A stretch of 62,083 bases of DNA from Promethearchaeota archaeon (GTDB lineage Archaea > Asgardarchaeota > Lokiarchaeia > Sigyniarchaeales > SOKP01), in the NCBI GenBank assembly GCA_016839585.1, contig JAEOTZ010000074.1, positions 1 to 62,083 of the forward strand. Reading direction: 5' to 3'. A program made the position numbers and the translations under genes. Positions 9,915-19,703 of the stretch are shown in pieces. The notes beneath the pieces were generated by a model. It saw only the letters and a list, made by a program, of their open reading frames with translations, was not told the origin of the DNA and did no database searches. How positions within the stretch are numbered: the first letter of the stretch is position 1; every line of letters begins with the position of its first letter.

Positions 9915-10588
9915 GAAAATTTTACTTCTCTTGTTCCATAATTTTTAAAATATTCTTCTATATGTATTGCAATATCCTTATCTATCGTTAAATTTGGTAA
10001 TAAATCTACTGCGTTACTCATCGCATAATATTTGACATCCTCTTCGCGTATTACTTCTTCTACACTTTTTCCATCATCCCTTAGTTCATTTCTGTTAGTT
10101 ATGCCAATAGCAGCTATTATATCAACTTTAATTGCCTTTATGTTTTGAATGCTTGTTATCAAAGATCCACCTGTTGTTGTTACATCCTCAATAACAATTA
10201 CTTTTCCTTTTGGCATCCCTAGAAAAAATCTATCCTTTGGTTCACCATGATCTTTTAGTTTACCTCTTCCCATGGGTAAATTATAGATTCTAGTATGATA
10301 ATTCTTTTGCTTTTTTGCCCATTTAAATTGTGTAATAATCCCAATTTTACTGGCTCCCTCAGGTACTCCATAAAAACAATCAGGTTTTAAATTAAGACTT
10401 CCCACAAATGAAATTATATAATCAGTTAATTTATCAATTAAATTTACATCCTCAGAAATATTTCTCCAATTTATATAAAAATAGGAAAGCCTATTAGATT
10501 TTAATCTTATTGGTTCCTTAAAGAATCCAATTACTTTATTAACGATTATGAATTCATAAAATTTCTTTTTCTCTTTATCCCAATTCAT
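9911..10588 (-). CDS. pyrE: Orotate phosphoribosyltransferase-like protein
   Basis: This is a 225-residue type I phosphoribosyltransferase. The PRPP-binding signature is intact: VIVIEDVTTTGGSLI at about 130-144, with the paired acidic residues and the T-T-G-G loop. Upstream are a GVPEGASKIG segment (typical OPRT G-V-x-x-G-A) near 74-83 and a basic flexible-loop region at about 106-121. OPRT makes orotidine 5'-phosphate from orotate and PRPP in UMP synthesis. It is the last gene of the topVIB-topVIA-unknown-pyrE run, 11 nt after the preceding gene. A different PRTase specificity is possible because the orotate-binding residues cannot be verified by eye. Confidence 0.8.
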   Translation of the reverse strand: MNWDKEKKKFYEFIIVNKVIGFFKEPIRLKSNRLSYFYINWRNISEDVNLIDKLTDYIISFVGSLNLKPDCFYGVPEGASKIGIITQFKWAKKQKNYHTRIYNLPMGRGKLKDHGEPKDRFFLGMPKGKVIVIEDVTTTGGSLITSIQNIKAIKVDIIAAIGITNRNELRDDGKSVEEVIREEDVKYYAMSNAVDLLPNLTIDKDIAIHIEEYFKNYGTREVKFS

Positions 10589-10599
10589 AAGTAGTAAAA

Positions 10600-11124
10600 C
10601 TATTCCTTTAATGTTAAATAATCTTTTCTTGCTTTCGCATATTCTTCAGCGTTAATTTTTCCAGCTAAGAATTCTTTTTCTTTTTCTCTCATAACCCTCC
10701 TTTTTTGAGCTAATTTTTTCCTTCTTTCTGCTTTAAGGAAATTATTTGAAATATTCTTAGCGATACTTACAATATCTTTATTTTTTTTGTTAATTAAATT
10801 TTCTAAATAAGGTTTGATTGGGATTACCATTTCAATGTTTTTGTTGGAAAGTTCTTCAATTCGAATTAATGCGAGAATAATCTCTTCCTCATTTTCACCT
10901 TCTAAAACACTCATCATTCTTGGAATTGCAATATCTTTTGTTATATCGTTAAGATATTCTTCAATTTCCTTTTTTATTTGGGGATCTTTATAACTATCTA
11001 ATTTCTTACTACGTATATACTCAACAAAAATAAGAGGTAATTCAATTGGCCAATCTTGCATTTTTTCTTTATCGATTAATTGAATAATTCCACCATCTTT
11101 TTTGTGAAAAATTCTTATATCCAA
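10600..11124 (-). CDS. Unknown helical protein in the topoisomerase VI operon
   Basis: This 174-residue protein of unknown family is charged and predicted largely helical. Residues about 60-130 look like one or two HEAT-like helical pairs, and the last ~40 residues are a very basic helix (RRKKLAQKRRVMREKEKEF) ending in a short A-E-E-Y-A-K-A-R-K motif. There is no membrane segment and no cysteine pair. It overlaps the end of topVIA by 10 nt and precedes the pyrE-like gene by 11 nt, so it is almost certainly co-translated with topoisomerase VI. A regulatory or partner role is only a guess from context. Confidence 0.7.
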   Translation of the reverse strand: MDIRIFHKKDGGIIQLIDKEKMQDWPIELPLIFVEYIRSKKLDSYKDPQIKKEIEEYLNDITKDIAIPRMMSVLEGENEEEIILALIRIEELSNKNIEMVIPIKPYLENLINKKNKDIVSIAKNISNNFLKAERRKKLAQKRRVMREKEKEFLAGKINAEEYAKARKDYLTLKE

Positions 11125-12302
11125 TCACCTGTTGTTAATTTTTCTGGAAGGTACGTATTGGTAAGAAACTCAAAACCATGTTGAGAAAGAGCCTGAATTT
11201 CTGCTTTTTTCTTTAGTTTGAGAGCTAGGCTTAAATCAAGTTCCCATTGTTTATTCTTTTTAACAAAATCTTCTTTTAATAATTCTTTTGTTCTTTTAAC
11301 ATCCATAGGTTTCATAGGAAGTCTGACTTCTTCTGGAATTTTGTATTTATCAAGATCTCTTGTTAAAACTCCAAGTAGTTTAATATTGGGGGTCGCTAAA
11401 AAAGGTGATTCATAACTTAGTCTTTTTGAACCTCTTAAATATACACTATGAATATAATGTCCATATGGATCACTATCTACTAGACTAAAAACAGGTAAAT
11501 TTAATTCTTTACTTAAGCGTTTCAAAAACATGCGTGTTGCAATATCAGCAGCTCCTTTTGCTGTAAGGATAATACATGGATACTTCTTCCAAAACCTATC
11601 TTCAGCTAAACGTATCATTGCTGCGTCTTTTTCCACTACTAATATAAATTCCGCATCTGATTCTATTATTTCTATATTATCGAGCATAGGCGATACCATC
11701 CAACCACCGCTACCTAATCCTTCTAGATCGATTATATCATTTCGATCCCTTATTCTAAGTCTTCCAACGCACATACCCTTAGCAGATGCAACTATATGAG
11801 TCGAATTTCTTGTTGTATATAACATTGCAGCAACATCTTCAATACTTTTATCACTGTTCTTCTGTTCTGTAAATAATTTTACATCGGTATAGAATATTTC
11901 CCTTTTAGTAGCATGTATATCTTTAATTAATAGCTCATTTACGATTTCAAGAACTCTCATTAATCTTGTTAGATCTGCTACACTAGTAAGTGAATGAAAT
12001 TGCTTTTCTACTATTTGTTCACCTAAAAGCAAAAGATCATTCTCTTCATCCCAAATTATATTAGAACTCGTTCTAGCTGGAAGTTGGATAGATGGGCGAC
12101 CTGTATTGTAAATTTTTGTAATAGTATTATCTACTATTGTGTATAATCTTTCAAGAGTCTCGTTTCTGTTAAGATCATCAATCTTTACCGTCCCTTTTGG
12201 AAGATCAATAGATTTTTCTTCTTTCTCTTTTTGTAAATATAAGTTAAATAATTCTCTAGCTGCTTTTAATTCCTTTTTATCATTTTTTTCTTTTTTAGCC
12301 AT
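11115..12302 (-). CDS. top6A: DNA topoisomerase VI subunit A (Spo11 homologue)
   Basis: This is the 395-residue DNA-cleaving subunit of type IIB topoisomerase. The 5Y-CAP/winged-helix region holds the catalytic tyrosine in KREIFYTDV (Tyr138). The Toprim domain follows with its acidic metal ligands: Glu224 in VVEKDA, and Asp276 and Asp278 in VDSDPYGHY. R-T-S-S-N-I-I-W near 77-84 and TAKGAADIATRMFL near 248-260 are further family hallmarks. It acts as an A2B2 heterotetramer that relaxes and decatenates DNA. The gene follows topVIB by 19 nt, a classic archaeal pair. Confidence 0.96.
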   Translation of the reverse strand: MAKKEKNDKKELKAARELFNLYLQKEKEEKSIDLPKGTVKIDDLNRNETLERLYTIVDNTITKIYNTGRPSIQLPARTSSNIIWDEENDLLLLGEQIVEKQFHSLTSVADLTRLMRVLEIVNELLIKDIHATKREIFYTDVKLFTEQKNSDKSIEDVAAMLYTTRNSTHIVASAKGMCVGRLRIRDRNDIIDLEGLGSGGWMVSPMLDNIEIIESDAEFILVVEKDAAMIRLAEDRFWKKYPCIILTAKGAADIATRMFLKRLSKELNLPVFSLVDSDPYGHYIHSVYLRGSKRLSYESPFLATPNIKLLGVLTRDLDKYKIPEEVRLPMKPMDVKRTKELLKEDFVKKNKQWELDLSLALKLKKKAEIQALSQHGFEFLTNTYLPEKLTTGDWI

Positions 12303-12321
12303 GATTAATTAAATAAAAATA

Positions 12322-15300
12322 TTATTTTAATTTCCAATGTTTTTTACCCATTTTAAGGTCAACTAGAATTCCTCCTTTACGCTCTAGCTCTTTGAGTTTT
12401 AACTGAAGGTATCTAGCATCCATCATATCCTTAATTTTCAATTTGAATATCAAATGTTTTATTGTTTGCCATTCACCAGATAAAACTTCTAAAATTCGTT
12501 CTGTTGTAATAAGAGGTAATGTTTTTTGAATTGTTTTTGGTTTAGATATAACTCGAGGTTCAGGTTTGACTGCTTCTACTACTGCTTCTGTAATTGGTTT
12601 CTCTACTAGAGGTTTTTCTTTAAAGGATTCTTGTATAATTTTGATGAGATCAGCCTTTCGTACTTTAGAAGATATATTTATTTTATTTTCTAAACAATAT
12701 TCCTTAAGTTCTTTTATGGTCCAATTATTTAGAGTTTTTTCAGAATAAATTACCTTTTTGGGCTTAACTTTTTCAACAATTGGTTCTATCTTAGGAGGTA
12801 TTACCTCTTTTTTAATTTCTACTTCCTTGGTTTCTATTTTCTTGGGTTCTTCTTTCTCTATTTCTTTCTTTTTAACTAGTGGCTTTTCCAATTGAATTTT
12901 TTCTTCAACAATAGGTGATGGTTTTCTACCAATAGCGTTTTTCATTAAATCTTCTAATTCCTCTCTGGCAACCTTTCTACCATATTTACCATCACCTTTA
13001 GAAGTTATATTATATAAACTTTTAACGAAGATTGGTATATATTTTTCAATTAAACTTGCTCTTTTTTCAGTTCTATGTATACTTGCTCTTCTATTAAGGT
13101 AGATTCGTAGTTTTCTTCCTATAGCTTCAAGACAATATTTTATTTCTTTAATTAAGTCTTCATCATCTGCTAAGGCATTTTTTGATTGAGATTTAAACAT
13201 TAAATGGACAAATGGACCAGAGACATTAACTAATAATTTAATTGGTCCTTTAGGTAAACTATTATCATAAGTATCTAAATTATAATTCTTCCAATTAACT
13301 GATTGTACAGCTTTAGTAATAGCACAATCGGCACTATCTCTTAATTTTGGTGTTCTATTTACAAATCTTGATAAAACATCTCTAGATCGTTTAGGGATTT
13401 CAATGTTTTTTGAATAAGCCATTACAGCTTCGACAACATAGGCTAAACCTTTTCCACTAGTGGGATCACGTGTTTCTGCTGCTACAAAATCATCGTCTAT
13501 TGTATAATTTTCAATAAAATATTCAAAAACATCAGAATAACTTTGAATTGAATCATCTTCTGGAATTATAAGAATTTCATCTATATTTTGCTTAAATTGT
13601 TGAAATTCTAGACTGTCATCTTTAATATCAATATTTGCTAAAATGTTTGAGTCTAAATCAGCAATTTCTCCATAATCTACAGAGATCTCTTCCTTAACTT
13701 TTTGATCTTCTTTTTCTAAAGCAAATTTCTTTTCTTCACTTAATATGGAGGATGTTTGGCTAATCTCGTCTACAGGAATGTCAAAATCATCTAGATTTTC
13801 TGAAATCCTTAATCCTAATTCCTTAATTAATGTATTTTCCAAAATGGAATCACCTACTGGAATAGCTGTATCTGTAGGTGGTGCCATATATTTTATTGAT
13901 TTGAAAGAAAGGAAAAGCGAATTAAACTGTTCTCTTGTCAAATCAGAAGGTTTTGCTTTAGAAATTTGAACTTCACTTACTAAATCCTCAAAATCACTTC
14001 TATTTTTAAATTTTTTTAATTCAATTAATCCTTCTTTAACATTTTTGAAAAGAATGTTAAGTTGATCTTTAATGTTTTCTTTTTCCTTCTTAATTCCTTC
14101 AATATCAATTAGAAAATGTTTAATTCTTTTTTCTAAATTTTTTATTTCTTTTTTTGTTTCTACTTTTTCAATACGATTATTAAGTTTTTTTATCTCTTTA
14201 TTTATTTTCTCATAATCTTTATCAAAAGTATTATATTTTGAAATTAGATCCCAATATTTTTTTCTTAAATCATCTGATTCAACTTCATAAATTATTAATT
14301 TATCTCTTGGTTTATCAGAACGACCATAAACTCTCTTTTCGTTTCTAAAATAATGAATTTTATCTGTGTGTTTTTGTGTCCTAGTAACAAATCCATCTTT
14401 TAGAATTAGGAGCTTTAAATTATCTTGTAAATCATTTTCAGCCTTATCAACAATTTCTCTAGCTGTTTTTGGACTAATTCTCACAAAATTATCTTGTAAG
14501 AATGAAGAAATAGTTTTCTTTTCTGTTTTTGTAATTAAATCTTGCAGATCACCAATATTTACTGATGATGGGTGAGATTTGGCATATTTAGGTTTTCGTG
14601 GAAAAGAAGAAGCTAATCTTCGATACATCTTTTCCTTGCCGTATGGATCAATATACATAATTGTAATATGAGGATTCATGAATGCAGTTTCTTCGATATA
14701 TTTTTCGACATAACCTCTAATATATTTTACGTTTAAATAGTTCAGTTTTATATAAGTTCCATGGAGGAAGGCACTGTCAATATCTGTTGGATGAATCAAA
14801 TACTTTTTCTCATTTTTAGATGTTGTAAAAAATTCAGTAACAGTAGCATAGATATTATCCATTGATTTTGAAACAGCAATAACTGGTTTTCCTGTAGTAT
14901 TTTGCGCATCACTAAAAGCACTCGGCGCACCAAATCCTTGACTTCCCCTCGTTTGTTTTAATTCCAATGATTTTGAGGAGGCAAGATATTTCCCAAATTT
15001 TCGTAAATCAATTTTAGACATTCCTGTACCATTATCAAAAATTTCAAAAGTGTAGCTCATTACATTTTTCTGACTTATTTCAGATGTCAAAAATGAAGGA
15101 GCTTCAAATTCTCTCATACGAACAATTACGATAGGTTCTACATCAATGATATTTTCAACTGGTTTAATAATTTCTTGCATATCGTCAATAATTCTTTTAA
15201 CTTCCTCCTCCACCTCTAACTCTTCTTTTTCACTGATTTCTCCAGATTCCTCTAGCTTCTCTTTTGATTCTTGAATAATTGATTCTTCAGATTCAATAGA

Positions 15301-15621
15301 TTCTAAACCTAACTCTTGCATCAATGTGTGTTTTGCTTCATTGTTTAAATGCTGAGTTTTTTTTTCCTCTTTAGCTGTTTCAACAATTGAAAATTTTTCT
15401 AAAAATAGTTCTTGATCTAAGGAGAATTTAATCTTTGAATCAAGTTTTTCTAATTCTCTCCATTGAAAACCTTCAATTGCGTCAAGGGCATTATCAATAA
15501 ATTCTGCGCAATATTGTACATGCTTCCAATAACCAAACTCAAAACCAACTAGTTGAGTTCGCTTACGCATATACTCTGCGATTGTTCCTTGCTTAATCTT
15601 TCCCTCTTCATCTTTAGTAAT
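12322..15621 (-). CDS. top6B: DNA topoisomerase VI subunit B, enlarged, probable AUU start
   Basis: This is the ATPase subunit of topoisomerase VI. The GHKL motifs are clear (numbering from the ATG at 15570): N-box EFIDNALDA 23-31, DNGTGMS near 178, and GSQGFGAPSAF near 208. The family is normally 530-660 residues; this one exceeds 1,080. There is an acidic insertion (about 45-150) between the N-box and the DNGTG motif, a coiled coil (about 440-530), a second acidic linker, and a Glu/Lys/Pro-rich tail. The tail carries a SAP-like module (Trp950 to about 980) and a C-terminal winged-helix-like end. The conserved G-T-I-A-E-Y-M segment that normally opens the family lies upstream of that ATG. 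No ATG, GTG or TTG occurs in frame before the stop at 15634-15636, so I place the start at ATT 15621 (MTKDEEG...). The call is certain; the start is not. Confidence 0.93.
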   Translation of the reverse strand: MTKDEEGKIKQGTIAEYMRKRTQLVGFEFGYWKHVQYCAEFIDNALDAIEGFQWRELEKLDSKIKFSLDQELFLEKFSIVETAKEEKKTQHLNNEAKHTLMQELGLESIESEESIIQESKEKLEESGEISEKEELEVEEEVKRIIDDMQEIIKPVENIIDVEPIVIVRMREFEAPSFLTSEISQKNVMSYTFEIFDNGTGMSKIDLRKFGKYLASSKSLELKQTRGSQGFGAPSAFSDAQNTTGKPVIAVSKSMDNIYATVTEFFTTSKNEKKYLIHPTDIDSAFLHGTYIKLNYLNVKYIRGYVEKYIEETAFMNPHITIMYIDPYGKEKMYRRLASSFPRKPKYAKSHPSSVNIGDLQDLITKTEKKTISSFLQDNFVRISPKTAREIVDKAENDLQDNLKLLILKDGFVTRTQKHTDKIHYFRNEKRVYGRSDKPRDKLIIYEVESDDLRKKYWDLISKYNTFDKDYEKINKEIKKLNNRIEKVETKKEIKNLEKRIKHFLIDIEGIKKEKENIKDQLNILFKNVKEGLIELKKFKNRSDFEDLVSEVQISKAKPSDLTREQFNSLFLSFKSIKYMAPPTDTAIPVGDSILENTLIKELGLRISENLDDFDIPVDEISQTSSILSEEKKFALEKEDQKVKEEISVDYGEIADLDSNILANIDIKDDSLEFQQFKQNIDEILIIPEDDSIQSYSDVFEYFIENYTIDDDFVAAETRDPTSGKGLAYVVEAVMAYSKNIEIPKRSRDVLSRFVNRTPKLRDSADCAITKAVQSVNWKNYNLDTYDNSLPKGPIKLLVNVSGPFVHLMFKSQSKNALADDEDLIKEIKYCLEAIGRKLRIYLNRRASIHRTEKRASLIEKYIPIFVKSLYNITSKGDGKYGRKVAREELEDLMKNAIGRKPSPIVEEKIQLEKPLVKKKEIEKEEPKKIETKEVEIKKEVIPPKIEPIVEKVKPKKVIYSEKTLNNWTIKELKEYCLENKINISSKVRKADLIKIIQESFKEKPLVEKPITEAVVEAVKPEPRVISKPKTIQKTLPLITTERILEVLSGEWQTIKHLIFKLKIKDMMDARYLQLKLKELERKGGILVDLKMGKKHWKLK

Positions 15622-15895
15622 TTTAGGCGCACTCTATTGTATTGTTATTCTATAATTTTTTAGTATTTAATTATAAATATATAAACAATTATTACTGAAT
15701 TAATTTTTATTGTTATTTAATATTAGATATAGAATCTTATATCTTAAGTTTCTGTTATCTTCTTATAGTTTAATTGTTCCTTCACTTTTTAAAGAAATTG
15801 AACAAGTATTTAAATATTTTCTTTAAGTTGAAAATTATAAAAAGAGAGAAACTTATATTTAAGAACGCTTAGAGTTAAAGATAGCAGAATTAACT

Positions 15896-17176
15896 TTAGA
15901 GATCTTTAATTCTGTAAGCTTCTAAAGCAGCATCAATTATTTTTGAAGCTATGTATCGTTTTGTATTTTTTTCAACATGAGTTATATGTTTTAATTTATC
16001 AATAATAAAAACTTCATTATCCTTACTTGCAAAACCAATATCATCTCTTCCAATGTCATTAGCAACAATCATATCAATCTCTGATTTTTTAAGGCGTTCG
16101 TATGCACGATTTATTAATTCACTTTTTGAAACATTAGTCTCTGCTTTAAATCCCAGTATGAATAGGTTATAATCTTTCCTTCTAGCAACGTCAATAATTT
16201 TTGGTGTTAACATCATATTTACTTGTAAGCTTTGAACATTATCAGATGATATTTTACCTTCAATATATTCTACTGGTTTATAATCACTAATAGCAGCAGC
16301 AGAAATGAAAAAATCATAACTATTATAAGCTAACTCATCTTTAACTGTTTTTATAAAATCTTCTGTAGAAACCACATGAAGAGTTTTAATGTATTCTGGA
16401 ATTTTTACCATACATTTCCCTGCTATTAATAGTACATCAGCTCCCCGTGCAGATGCCTCCTTGGCTAATTCTATTCCCATCCTCCCTGAAGACCTATTTG
16501 ATACGAAACGAACCGAATCTATTGCTTCTCTGGTAGGTCCTGCTGTAATCAAGACTTTCTTTCCTTCAAGATCTTTTTTAGCTACTAATAAATCAATTAC
16601 TCGATCAATTACATCGTCAATTTTAGCTATTTTTGCTTTTCCTTCAGAGATCCTTGGAGCTAATATATCTAAACCTGCCTTTCTTAATCTTTTTTCATTT
16701 TTTGCCAAAATTGGGTGGTTATACATGCTTTCATGCATAGCTGGAACAATTACAATTGGTAAGGATGAACCAAAAGCTGTAGAAACCACTGTTGTTACAG
16801 GTGTATCATCAATCCCATTTGCTATTTTTGAAATAGTATTTGCAGTTGCCGGACATACTAAAATTAAATCTGCTTTTCCCACACCTCTAGGTCTTTCTCC
16901 TGCTAAATATACATGTTCTACTGCACCTGTCAATTTGGTTATAATTGGATTACCTGTTGCCCATTCCATTAAAGCGGGATTTATTAATTCTGCAGCAGCT
17001 TTAGACATAACACAAATTACTTCAGCACCAAGTCTCATGAGTTGTCTTGCAATAATTGGAGCTGAAATAACTGCTACAGAACCTGTTAAACAGAGACAGA
17101 TCGTTTTTCCTCGGAGAATAGTGCCTTTACTTTCAACAATATCTTTTGATGGGTGCTGGAAATTACTGTTTTTCAT
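15896..17176 (-). CDS. coaBC: Bifunctional CoaBC (phosphopantothenoylcysteine decarboxylase / phosphopantothenate-cysteine ligase)
   Basis: This 426-residue protein carries out two steps of coenzyme A synthesis. The N-terminal flavoprotein half has LCLTGSVAVISAP, the decarboxylase histidine in GAVEHVYLA and the PAMHESMYNHP motif (archaeal form with His). The C-terminal ligase half begins at about residue 205 with VLITAGPTREAID, has FVSNRSSGRMG and ends with the nucleotide-binding region around ISAAAISDYKP and a K-x-K-F-like FKAET segment. The gene stands alone on the minus strand. A long antisense frame across it is a codon-usage shadow. Confidence 0.95.
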   Translation of the reverse strand: MKNSNFQHPSKDIVESKGTILRGKTICLCLTGSVAVISAPIIARQLMRLGAEVICVMSKAAAELINPALMEWATGNPIITKLTGAVEHVYLAGERPRGVGKADLILVCPATANTISKIANGIDDTPVTTVVSTAFGSSLPIVIVPAMHESMYNHPILAKNEKRLRKAGLDILAPRISEGKAKIAKIDDVIDRVIDLLVAKKDLEGKKVLITAGPTREAIDSVRFVSNRSSGRMGIELAKEASARGADVLLIAGKCMVKIPEYIKTLHVVSTEDFIKTVKDELAYNSYDFFISAAAISDYKPVEYIEGKISSDNVQSLQVNMMLTPKIIDVARRKDYNLFILGFKAETNVSKSELINRAYERLKKSEIDMIVANDIGRDDIGFASKDNEVFIIDKLKHITHVEKNTKRYIASKIIDAALEAYRIKDL

Positions 17177-17351
17177 ATGCTAATTATTTTATTTGTTTAA
17201 TATCACTTAAACTTTCAGATTGTATCTAATATAAACTTATGCATAATATATAAATTATGATATAAAAAGATCAGTCATTTCAATTCGCTTCTGTTTAAAT
17301 CTAAAATCTAACAGATATATTTTAAAAAAAAATATTGATATTACCAACCTT

Positions 17352-19697
17352 TTATTTTTCATTCTTTACATTTAATTTTAATTTTTTGGCATATTCAATA
17401 AATTGGTTGAATTTATCTGGCTTAAAAATTATTTTACCTTCCATATTTAAGATTTTTAAAAATTTTTTCCCATAATATGTTTTACTAATTTCTGAGACAT
17501 CATGCAGTTTCTCTTTCTTATGATATAGTTGAATAATTTTTGAAGATTCAAATTCTTCTTTTCTAATTTTAATGATTTCATTAGAATACTTAAAAAAGGG
17601 AGTATTTCGCAACTTTTTCAAATTAAAAATTATAGTACTACCAATTTCTCTTTTATCCAAAATTTTTTTTATATAAGTATGAGCCTTATTCAAAAATTTT
17701 GATTTAAATTCTTCTAATTTAATATCTTCATCAAGTAATTCCTTTATTAATTCAGGATAAGGTAAATCTAATCCTGCTAATTCATTGGTTAAATTCAGTA
17801 TTATTAAGATTTGACTAGATTTTATCTCATAATTTGTTTTTAATTCGTCAAAAACAGATTCTTTTTCTTTAAGAATAAAATTAAATAAAAATTCTTTGAA
17901 ATCTTTGATAAATTGATTATAATTTGGTATAAATATTTTATTTGGATTATCAACTACAATATCAATAGCATGAAAGGGACTAATTTCTTTATTTAATACA
18001 TTTTTTACGAGAGAGAGTGGATAATATCCTTCTATAAAAGGCATTCCCCTAGAAACACTTTTAATTCCATCTTTAAATGAACATTTTGTAATTATATTAA
18101 TGGTTTTAATAATATTACCCTCAATTTTAGTAGGAGTTTTTTTACAATAACAAAGATCAAAAGGTTTTAAATCGTGAAATAACGGATTATTTTGGTCTGG
18201 GATAATTATTTGATTCCCATAAGCATTAACAATACTGCCTTGAATTGGTTTACTTGCTAAATCCCATTCAATTATCATTACGTCATTTGAGTATTTCTGG
18301 TCAATATCATAGCCATAATCTATACTTTTACTTAATAAAGAAAATCCATTGAGTGATTTTATTTCATAATTATCTATTTCTCCCCAAAATTGTTCTCTAT
18401 AATAGTTTACATCTGGAAGATTACTTAGATCGTCCAAAAACAATTCTTTTATAATAAAATAATTAATCCCAATTTCTGAGGATTTTATAATTCGTTCATC
18501 TATTCCAGAAAATCCTATTCGAGAAATTATATAATAATATACTGGATTTTTTAAATTATCATCGTCGTGAGTAACTCTATATGTATTTCTTATTTTTCTG
18601 AATTCGCCTTTAGATCTCTTAATATTGTATTTTTCTATTAAAAGCTTTAAATATGCAAATTTTTTTATGTATACTTTTTTCTCTAATTCTTTTATTTCCT
18701 CCTTATATTTTTTATATTCATCGTAGAATTTTTCTTTAGGAATTTTGATGATTTTAAATTGTTCCTTTAATAATTTCAATTTTTCAATAACACAGAAATT
18801 ATCAATTTCGGAGAAAAAATAATTTAGTAAACTCTCTCTTAAAGATTTAAGTTGATCTGGTGTTGGTATTTTATTGAAACTAGGATCTAATTTTATTAGA
18901 TTTTCAAAATTTTTTTTTATGAAATATATTGAAAAATATTTATCATTAAAATTTGTACTATTAACTAGTTTTTTTAACTTATTTCTGAAGGGTAATTCAT
19001 ATAAAATTCTGTTAAATTCTAAAATTTTATCTATAGATTCAATAATTCTTAGCAGATTAAAAAAAGAATAATTAGAAATGCAAATCATAAATCGTTTAAA
19101 TCCTTTTTCTAAATAATCGGTATGCTTGACAAAAAACGTTGCTATTTCATTTTCATAACTATATCTTAAAAATTCGAAGAATTCGATGAATAAATTATTT
19201 TCTATCGAATTTATTAAATAACTTTCAATGATTTCTTCGCTTTCAAATTGGTTGATAATTGCTTTATTTAGGTAACTTAAAGCTTCAACACAATTATTAC
19301 TTTCAAAACAAGTATTTGCTAGTAATAAATAATTTTTACTTTTCTTCTTTGATCCAAAATCTTCTGAAGTTAATAAGTAGTTTTCTAGATTTTCTAAGAT
19401 TTTTACAGCAAGTGAATTCTTAATGATCATTAGTAGTTTTATTAAATGAACACATACTTTTTCACTTCTTTCAGAATGGATAAGAAATAAGGGACAATCA
19501 TGAAAAATTTCACCAGTTTTCTCATCAATAATAAGGTGGAATTCTCTTTCATTATCTAGAACTATACTCCTTATTTTTATTGGCTCTTCCCTTAAATAAA
19601 TAATGTTAATTTTGTTATTTGGAAAATTGAATGATTTTTGGTATAATTTTTCACCGAATTCGTTGATTATTTTCTTTGAAAGAGATGAAGTTGTCAT
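17352..19697 (-). CDS. SWIM-like zinc-finger protein of MoxR-VWA operon
   Basis: The 781-residue protein is the third gene of a tight operon, 6 nt after the VWA gene. Residues 52-86 resemble a SWIM zinc finger: H66-x-C68-P, then C82-V-H84, preceded by two beta strands (F-H-L-I-I-D-E-K-T-G-E-I). The first Cys of the usual CxCxnCxH pattern is His here. After a helical, TPR-like stretch (about 120-165) the rest is long, Lys/Ile/Phe-rich and not recognised. SWIM proteins encoded with MoxR ATPases and VWA proteins are known as three-component systems in bacteria and archaea, where the SWIM/variable protein is thought to be the effector or adaptor. The assignment to SWIM rests on this short motif plus context. 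Confidence 0.6.
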   Translation of the reverse strand: MTTSSLSKKIINEFGEKLYQKSFNFPNNKINIIYLREEPIKIRSIVLDNEREFHLIIDEKTGEIFHDCPLFLIHSERSEKVCVHLIKLLMIIKNSLAVKILENLENYLLTSEDFGSKKKSKNYLLLANTCFESNNCVEALSYLNKAIINQFESEEIIESYLINSIENNLFIEFFEFLRYSYENEIATFFVKHTDYLEKGFKRFMICISNYSFFNLLRIIESIDKILEFNRILYELPFRNKLKKLVNSTNFNDKYFSIYFIKKNFENLIKLDPSFNKIPTPDQLKSLRESLLNYFFSEIDNFCVIEKLKLLKEQFKIIKIPKEKFYDEYKKYKEEIKELEKKVYIKKFAYLKLLIEKYNIKRSKGEFRKIRNTYRVTHDDDNLKNPVYYYIISRIGFSGIDERIIKSSEIGINYFIIKELFLDDLSNLPDVNYYREQFWGEIDNYEIKSLNGFSLLSKSIDYGYDIDQKYSNDVMIIEWDLASKPIQGSIVNAYGNQIIIPDQNNPLFHDLKPFDLCYCKKTPTKIEGNIIKTINIITKCSFKDGIKSVSRGMPFIEGYYPLSLVKNVLNKEISPFHAIDIVVDNPNKIFIPNYNQFIKDFKEFLFNFILKEKESVFDELKTNYEIKSSQILIILNLTNELAGLDLPYPELIKELLDEDIKLEEFKSKFLNKAHTYIKKILDKREIGSTIIFNLKKLRNTPFFKYSNEIIKIRKEEFESSKIIQLYHKKEKLHDVSEISKTYYGKKFLKILNMEGKIIFKPDKFNQFIEYAKKLKLNVKNEK

Positions 19698-19703
19698 TAT
19701 CTT

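Noticed and set aside
16389-17183. A 264-codon plus-strand frame opposite coaBC
   Set aside because: It is antisense to an intact, well-recognised enzyme and has no motif or ribosome-binding site; it is a codon-usage shadow, like the many shorter antisense frames over smc, topVIB and the MoxR gene.
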